Below are positions 53,663 through 64,000 of a DNA stretch of 64,000 nt, in pieces. The stretch comes from Unio delphinus. Lineage: Eukaryota > Mollusca > Bivalvia > Unionida > Unionidae. Under the pieces are notes generated by a model that did not search any database, was not told where the DNA came from, and was given only the letters and a program-made list of their open reading frames with translations. Position 1 is the stretch's first letter. The number at the start of each line of letters is the position of its first letter. The translations under genes and the position numbers were made by a program. The DNA lies in NCBI GenBank assembly GCA_029339505.1, contig JAQISU010000071.1:1240001-1304000 (forward strand), in the 5' to 3' direction.

Positions 53663-54424
53663 ATTCAGTATTAATTTTCCAACTGCAATTTCAGCAAGAG
53701 AGATTGCGCTTGCACAACTGCGAGTATATCATAGTTGGCCAAATATCAGATCTGAGCCGTTTGGTGGATTACCTCCAAATAATTCGCTTGTACTTGCAAA
53801 CAAAAATAAACCGTATGGAACCCCTTATTTCTTTGTTGTTTCTATCCCCACAGGTAGTTATCAGATTGAGCAAATCAACGATGAATTCCAGCGCAGAATA
53901 AAATCAACAACAAAAAAAGAATAAAAAAATAACTATTACTGTTCACAAACAAACATTATCATCTGTGATTGAAGTAAAATCTCCCGATTACGTCGTAGAT
54001 ATTTATAGATCATCGATAAAAACTTTTATTAGGGTGGCCTGAAACTCCACCAAATCCTGATGATGTTCTCAGATTTGACAATAATCCAGATGCTAAAGGC
54101 AGGCATATTTCACCAGAGATTGTAAATATAACCTCAACGATTGCATTCAATCGTGTATGCGATGTAGTTGATGGTAGTTATCAAACAGATCTTGGGATAT
54201 CGAATCAAGCTCAACAAGGGTACATTCTTTACACATTTACTCCAATGGTTCCTCCTGGATCCTTGATCGTACAGGAACCAATCAATCCGGTGTATCTACT
54301 CACGCATAATCAATACTTGTCAAGAATAAATTTTAAACTCACCGACCAGAGTGGACACTTGATTGATTTACGTGGCGAGGTTTTACTGATAAACCTCAAT
54401 GTAAAATCGAAAACGACATTTTGA
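53574..54424 (+). pseudogene. Minor capsid (penton-like) protein without the insert (element 2)
   Basis: MSAQELLQQIATNTTPIKY, NPEFSINFPTAIS and PTGSYQIEQINDEFQRR are followed, after frameshifts near 53920 and 54030, directly by WPETPPNPDDVL and GRHISPEIVNIT. The sequence ends KLTDQSGHLIDL. The ~160-residue segment present in element 1 is absent, showing the shorter form of the protein. Confidence 0.75.
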
Positions 54425-54459
54425 TCTTGATTCACGAATTAATCGGATAAATATTACAT

Positions 54460-54729
54460 ATGTACCAGCACGTAAAGGTTTTTATACACGACAAGGAAGC
54501 ACTTGAAAATGCAATCAAATTAATATTTACACAATCTTCATTCAACATCGTTCATATAGTCATTGATGAGTTCGGTGACGAAGACTTTTCATTGACGCCA
54601 GAACAGTTAGATATATTGCGGCTAGAACATATTTCTATGATCACGTGTGACAGAGATCAGATTACGCGCATTCCTGCATTAAACTTGATGAACTTAAAAG
54701 AATATTATAAATTTTTGAATAAAATCTGA
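54460..54729 (+). CDS. Intact small protein of unknown function (element 2)
   Basis: An 89-residue frame starting MYQHVKVFIHDKEALENAI, with acidic middle FGDEDFSLTPEQLDIL and C-terminal NLKEYYKFLNKI. It follows the last virion gene on the same strand by 35 bp and is unbroken among pseudogenes. No counterpart is found after the penton gene of element 1. It is predicted as a small alpha/beta fold. Function unknown. Confidence 0.5.
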   Translation: MYQHVKVFIHDKEALENAIKLIFTQSSFNIVHIVIDEFGDEDFSLTPEQLDILRLEHISMITCDRDQITRIPALNLMNLKEYYKFLNKI

Positions 54730-54756
54730 TTAGAGTTAAACAGAATATTTCTTTAC

Positions 54757-55103
54757 AGATTTGGTGTATTTCATATTTTTTACCCGTTTTAGTCAATTTT
54801 ATCGAAGAAAATCTGACAGATTGCTGATTTTTGTAGGGTAAAACCCCGAGTTATTCTCTAAATTATTTAGCGATAAATCGGTAATTTCATCTTTTTGTGG
54901 TCCGTTTTTGTTTATTCTCGTAGAAATATATCCGATTTTAGTGGATTTATGAACAAAACATGGCAAATTTACCGATTTATCGATAAATCATTTAGAGAAT
55001 GGCTCGGAGTTTTACCCTATAAATATTACATTTTTCAACGATATTTCTACTAAAATGGGTAAAAAAAAGATGAAATACATCAAAAATTACAAATCTGAAT
55101 AAA
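54757..55103. repeat. Large imperfect hairpin between convergent modules
   Basis: Arms of roughly 130 nt pair, e.g. TAGGGTAAAACCCCGAGTTA at ~54836 with its near-complement at ~54995-55017, and GCGATAAATCGGTAA with TTACCGATTTATCG. The outer ends CAGATTTG.TGTATTTCAT and ATGAAATACAT..CAAATCTG also pair. Confidence 0.85.
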
Positions 55104-55190
55104 AAGATATTATAACAGAATAACAAAAAATATAACAGAATAAAAAAGGATATTATAAAAGAATAAAAAGGATATAACAGAATAAAACAA
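55103..55190. repeat. Tandem AAAAGGATATTATAACAGAATA-type repeats
   Basis: About four imperfect copies of a ~22-bp AT-rich unit directly after the hairpin. Confidence 0.7.
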
Positions 55191-55204
55191 CAGTACCGTA
55201 GAGA

Positions 55205-55380
55205 AATTAATCCAAGCTGTCATCGGTAACAGCGTTTTCATTTATAATCTTTTTTAGTTGTCTCACACGTGTGTTAATAATTTTGTTCGTTTCATATTCG
55301 TGAGACAGTTTTGATTTAATACGTTCTACTGCGTTAGAAGGTGGTACAAATTTATCTTCACTCGAAATCACAAATTATTT
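55205..55380 (-). pseudogene. Homologue of the 30540 gene, 3' part (element 2)
   Basis: The minus strand encodes SSEDKFVPPSNAVERIKSKL and HEYETNKIINTRVRQLKKII, ending at a TAA near 55205. This matches the C-terminal half of the 30540-30941 protein. The 5' half is interrupted by the (TA)n tract and LINE. Confidence 0.65.
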
Positions 55381-55459
55381 TTTTCTGGATCGAGTTGTAT
55401 ATTTATAAATATATTTTTTATTTTTTACTGCAGATATTATAGCATTAATGTTTTCGATG

Positions 55460-55462
<3 letters not shown>

Positions 55463-55534
<72 letters not shown>
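55463..55534. repeat. (TA)n at the 3' side of the LINE
   Basis: About 70 bp of TA dinucleotides between element 2 sequence and the LINE 3' end. Confidence 0.95.
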
Positions 55535-59718
<4,184 letters not shown>

Positions 59719-59744
59719 TATATATTAAATTTTAAAAAATATGA

Positions 59745-59970
59745 CCTTTAACCTCTAGGTTCGAGTGTTCTAGCAGGCTCAAGGCCATATGAAACACATA
59801 ATCTTAATTAAGGACTGTAAAACCTTTTAATCTCTAATTTCGAGTGTTACAGCAGGTTCAAGGCACATGAAACATATCTTAATTAAGGACAGTACCACCT
59901 TTAAACCTCTAATATCGAGTGTTATAGCAGGTTCAAGGCACATGAAACATATAAATCTTAATTACGGACA
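59745..59970. repeat. Minisatellite, three ~75-bp units
   Basis: Each unit contains CTCTAATxTCGAGTGTTA, GCAGGTTCAAGGC, CATGAAACATA and ATCTTAATTAAGGAC. Confidence 0.85.
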
Positions 59971-60025
59971 ACATGAAAAACAGAACATTAATATAATACG
60001 AATTACGTATTACAATGACCTCTCT

Positions 60026-60129
60026 ACAGATTATGTACACACACACACACACTGATATCAAAACCTGGGTGAGTAAAACTCTCTCCCACCATGATTCGAA
60101 TCATGGTGAGATGTGTGTACATAATCTGT
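60026..60129. repeat. Nested palindrome
   Basis: Outer arms ACAGATTATGTACACACAC (60026-60044) and GTGTGTACATAATCTGT (60113-60129) enclose a perfect 22-bp palindrome at 60087-60108 centred on TTCGAA. Confidence 0.85.
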
Positions 60130-60599
60130 TGAATTTTGAATTTTGAATTTTTTTAATTTTGTTATTTTCGATTTCGATTTCGATTTTTTACGATTTCGAT
60201 TTTTTCAACTTTCTAGTTCCTGACACTCACCAGTTTTCGAGGAATGTAATTTCTGCTTTGGTTCTGTTTGTAAGTGAGAAACAATAAATTTCTTCTAATA
60301 ATTTGAAACTGTTATTCGATTATGTTGCTTCGCTGATCTTGACGTAGCTGCTTGATTAGTTAAATACAGCGACTAAAAAGATTACGATCAACGGAGAAAA
60401 AAGTAATATGGAATTATCTCCCATTTTTCAGTTCATTTACAATTCAGTAGTTTATGAACTGAGAGAGATGGCACCTTTTTGTAATACTAAAGGTCTCTAG
60501 GCAATAGTTTTATATCTTATTGAAAATACCCAAAACAAATATATTAAATAAATAGTAAAGTAATATAAGCAACATAACTACAGAGATACAGTCTCTCCC

Positions 60600-61108
60600 T
60601 TCAACAGTATTGAAATGTAATTTTTTTTTCATATTTTTAGAGAGAGCAGATTTGTATATATTTCCTGCGACATATTGTACTAAACGTATCTGAATATCAA
60701 AGTATTTGGCAGCTGTATTCATTGATGGAAATATTATTCCTTCATTAGTCACTGTATTTACAGATTTTATTATCCGTTTTCCTATTCTTTTACATCTACC
60801 AGTATTACCGTATATGGAATTCTGACTCTGCGTGATAGTTCTCAGATTATCCAAGGAACTATTTGTCGGATTTGAATTGATATGGTTAATGACAAGACCG
60901 TCTTCGATAATTCCATTAAAACATTCGAATACGAATCTGTGACAGAGATATTTTTTATTTTATTTATTTCATTGAAACTGAACTGGAAATGACCAGTATT
61001 AATGATATAACCAAGCGGTTTTTTTCGTATACAGTGCCTGATAACGCCATCACAATTTGCTTCGTAGTTTGTTATGATAGGATGTCTCATAAATTCCTTT
61101 TGCTCCAT
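60600..61108 (-). pseudogene. HNH1, degenerate (element 2)
   Basis: MEQKEFMRHPIITNYEANCD and, after a frameshift near 60900, NPTNSSLDNLRTITQSQNSI and FPSMNTAAKYFDIQIRLVQY align with the intact HNH1 protein at 30046-30540. It is divergent to PolB-helicase with the zinc-protein gene between. Confidence 0.75.
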
Positions 61109-61169
61109 TATATATAAATATTCTTTGTTTAAATCGTTATTTGCCTTGATCTTTACTTTGAAATCTAAA

Positions 61170-61449
61170 CAGATAATCTTCCGGGGTTTTTATAATCCTG
61201 TCGCTATCATTATTTTGTTTTATCATAATATCGTTTCAGTTTTCTGTATTTTTTAACACCACATTGCACACACAAGCGTGTTTCACTTCGTACTCCAACA
61301 CCATATTGCAAACAAGGTTTTGGTCCTAGACTTCCATCTCGGACAAATTGCTAGTGGATTCCGCAGAATTCGTTTACACAAGATCTGTTACAAGGAGTAA
61401 CAGAGCTGATCATCAACCACTTGCAGAGATTCCTTGTTTTAATAATCAT
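61170..61449 (-). pseudogene. Cysteine-rich protein, degenerate (element 2)
   Basis: The minus strand reads NLCKWLMISSVTPCNRSC, a stop in place of a codon after GIH, then RDGSLGPKPCLQYGVGV and LCVQCGVKKYRKLKRYYDK. It aligns with 29640-30035. Confidence 0.7.
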
Positions 61450-61491
61450 ATATATGTAATATTTTTAATTTAAATACTTGTTTTAATTATA

Positions 61492-64000
61492 ATGATGGGG
61501 GAACTCGAGAGATTATCCAAGATCGAGCTTTCTAAAAATAAAAGATTTAATCTTGACAGAATATTCCCTGTGCCGATGCGAGATCTGGTTGATCCGACAG
61601 ATAAAATCTTGATCAATAAAAAAAATGACGGCAAGAAAGAATTTCAGAAAAATGAAGCATCTCATGTGTGATTGACGTTTAAGATTATAACTGACACTAA
61701 AAATATAGATGCTACGACGAACGACACACGAGAGACGATGATCATTAACTTGACAATAGAAAATATATTTTAAAGATGAAATTTATCGTACTATCAGATA
61801 CAAACAATTGGAGTATTCGTAATACGTGATCCTGTCCTTCATAGCGAAAAAACTGCCTTACTGAATAAAGGTTCCAAGCCAGGGATGTTGGTCGGTATTG
61901 ATAAACTGTATTACGAAAAGATCTTATCCTGCAACAGCGGTTATTTATGGGATATATCCACTTGAAAAACCCAATACTGATAATCTAAAGCTAATGAAAT
62001 TATCAAATTTTATATTTTATATTTTTTTAAATTTTATAAATTTTGTGGCCGAACGAATAACAGAACATTTCACCGTCTCGGCTCGTGGGAAGGGGTTAAC
62101 GGATAACCGACGTAATATAATAAATTCGTGGGCGGAAATAGGCAAATTTACCGGAGCATCTATCAAAGATATTGCTGAACTAGGAAAGAAATTGAAATTC
62201 CCTATTACAGTAAAGACGATAGCAGTAGAGATCTTATACGAATCAAAATTTAAATCAGAAAGAGCTTTAATCGAAATTGTTGATCATAATGCGCATGCGT
62301 GGACTAATGCAGTAACAATATTTCCACGCACGAGGACGGTAAAATTCTATAACGGTGATATGTTTTACCTTATTAACGAAATAAGTAAAAACGATCCTGT
62401 ATCCGTGTGGTTGTTTAGTTCTGAAGATGTATCCGATGAGTTTGTAGGACCAAATGGTGATATTTATTGAACAGAATCACTGCACGAGAACATGAGAAAA
62501 TATACGCCTGACGAAAAATTACTAGGTGAATGCTTTACTGTTCCAACGGTTACAGCTCATTTTGCTAGAGAGAAAAATTCCATTGAAACCAACTCAGTTT
62601 AATCTTGTCGATGATATAATGTTAGGTTGTATTGAATATGGTCACGGTGGACTGTGGAACCGTAAATACTCGCGTAAAGATGTTTTCTCGATTGACATAG
62701 TTGCATGTTATCCGGGAAGTTTTCTGGGATACGGTAAGTGTTCTGGGTATTTTAAAAGATTCGGTCACCCAACACACGAGATGACGCGAGTGTCAATAAA
62801 TGGACCATTACTTGATTGTGATATTACTGGATTCGCTTGTAATGAATCATTCGAGTTTACAGAAAACCTTCATCCGATTTGTTATGTTTGCATCTGTAGA
62901 CATTTTTCACAAAAAAGTGGGCTCCATTAGTGCTGTTACGATATATGCTCGATTGTTTAATGTTGACATCGTTGATTGTCAGTCAAACGATTATATCATA
63001 CCAAATGCAGACCGAAGTTTGGTTGCCACAAAAAAAGAAATATTTTGATGAAGAAACTCCTGATAAAACCGACTTTGAAAATAAAACTGCAAGGGATCTT
63101 GGCAGAAAAATAATAAGTCAATTTACCCAGGAGGATCTCGCGATCATAACGATATTGTACAAGACTGATCATGGACGATGCCGAATTAAATTTTATAATT
63201 GCTGATACAACGAAAAGAAATACATGTAGAAGTCGGGATACAGCTTTCTTATCACATGGAACTAAGGTCCAATTGTAAGTTATATTGACGGTGAATCACC
63301 GCAGTATGCCCATTTAAGATATTCGATGCTCGTGTACGTTTCCATTAACCTGTTATCCATGATAAAGAAAATTCCAGATTTTGCTGTCAGAGTAGCTACC
63401 AATTCGTTTTATATCAGCAAAAAATATTCAATATTGCTAGACCAACTAAATATCATCAATCATGCACCATGCGGTGAATGGAGAATATAAAAGAAGATAT
63501 ACTCGATTATTCTGAATCGGCAGATGTTCCAATCAAAGATATTTACCGTAGAAATAATCGGATATTAAAACCATCGTCTGCAACCATCAATATATGAACC
63601 CGTACCTAGACACAAAACGGCTGATCTAAATGAACCTGGAGGACCAGGAAAGACGAAACTTGCGATTGAATTATTTCAAAATTTAGATATGATCCTTTTG
63701 ACACCGACACCTACACACGGACTTGCTCGAGAAATGACCCAACGAGGAACACGGTCATGTACGTATCACAGCTTTTTCCGATGGAGCGGAGACGCATGGA
63801 ATCCCGATTGAATGGGAGATAAATATATTCCGAAGATCATAGTTTGGGATGAAATATGTACTGTATCATTAGATAATCTAAAAATATTTGTTGATTGTTT
63901 GTTGACAAAAACACTGCTGTAATAATGTGTGGCGATCATGGCCATCCACCACCCTTTGTTGGACCCTCTCCACACGAATGGCTAAAGAAATCAGTTGACT
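61492..64000 (+). pseudogene. PolB-SF1 helicase, degenerate, continues past the window (element 2)
   Basis: It begins MMGELERLSKIELSKNKRFN. Conserved blocks: AERITEHFTVSARGKGLTDN, IVDHNAHAWTNAVTIFPR, FSIDIVACYPGSFLGYGKC (motif A), RVATNSFYI (motif C with Asp changed to Asn), GGPGKTKLAIELF (Walker A, damaged), WDEI and CGDHGHPPPFVG. Several stops and frameshifts. An AT-rich stretch near 62010-62045 (NFIFYIFLNFINF) is an insertion not present in element 1. Confidence 0.8.

Overview
The window looks like AT-rich nuclear DNA of a marine invertebrate, most likely a mollusc. It carries long (TA)n tracts, tRNA-derived SINEs, a LINE and several DNA transposons. The one clear host gene, on the minus strand at 38.8-44.8 kb, is a voltage-gated proton channel (Hv1) with a very long S1-S2 loop. 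The window is dominated by integrated relatives of protein-primed dsDNA viruses (Polinton/Maverick and adintovirus-like).

Element 1 (23523-38469, 14.95 kb) is apparently complete. It has near-identical terminal inverted repeats (315 and 314 bp) beginning 5'-AGCAGCAGAGAGGGT and a 5-bp target duplication (CCATT). It sits in the Hv1 intron, 367 bp from the S2 exon. Its genes are an A32/FtsK-like packaging ATPase, a DUF5679-like zinc protein, a phospholipase A2 domain, a retroviral-type integrase, a family-B DNA polymerase fused to an SF1 helicase, two HNH proteins, a small zinc protein, a double-jelly-roll major capsid protein, a minor jelly-roll-type capsid protein, adenain-like protease, a repeat-rich fibre-like protein and several small virion proteins. 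Replication and integration genes lie on the left; virion genes lie on the right and are all on the + strand. Several junctions between reading frames fall on A-rich heptamers in the correct phase for -1 ribosomal frameshifting. Homopolymer errors or mutations are a serious alternative.

Element 2 (about 49210 to beyond the window end) is a decayed relative. Its virion block is on +, but its replication block is inverted relative to element 1, with a large hairpin between the blocks. A LINE (about 55535-59600) is inserted in it. Element 3 (about 5400-8990) is a decayed replication/integration half of the same family. A fourth, more classical Polinton lies at about 9.65-21.4 kb, with integrase, PolB and capsid remnants and tandem-repeat TIRs, and is itself interrupted by a 2-kb insertion.

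Other content: a cut-and-paste transposon with three in-frame stops inside a (TA)n tract (938-3704), three SINE copies, a retrotransposon gag remnant (41.2-42.4 kb), and long stretches (1-890, 4.2-5.4, 21.4-23.5, 42.4-44.6, 46.8-47.6, 47.9-49.2 kb) in which I see no gene.
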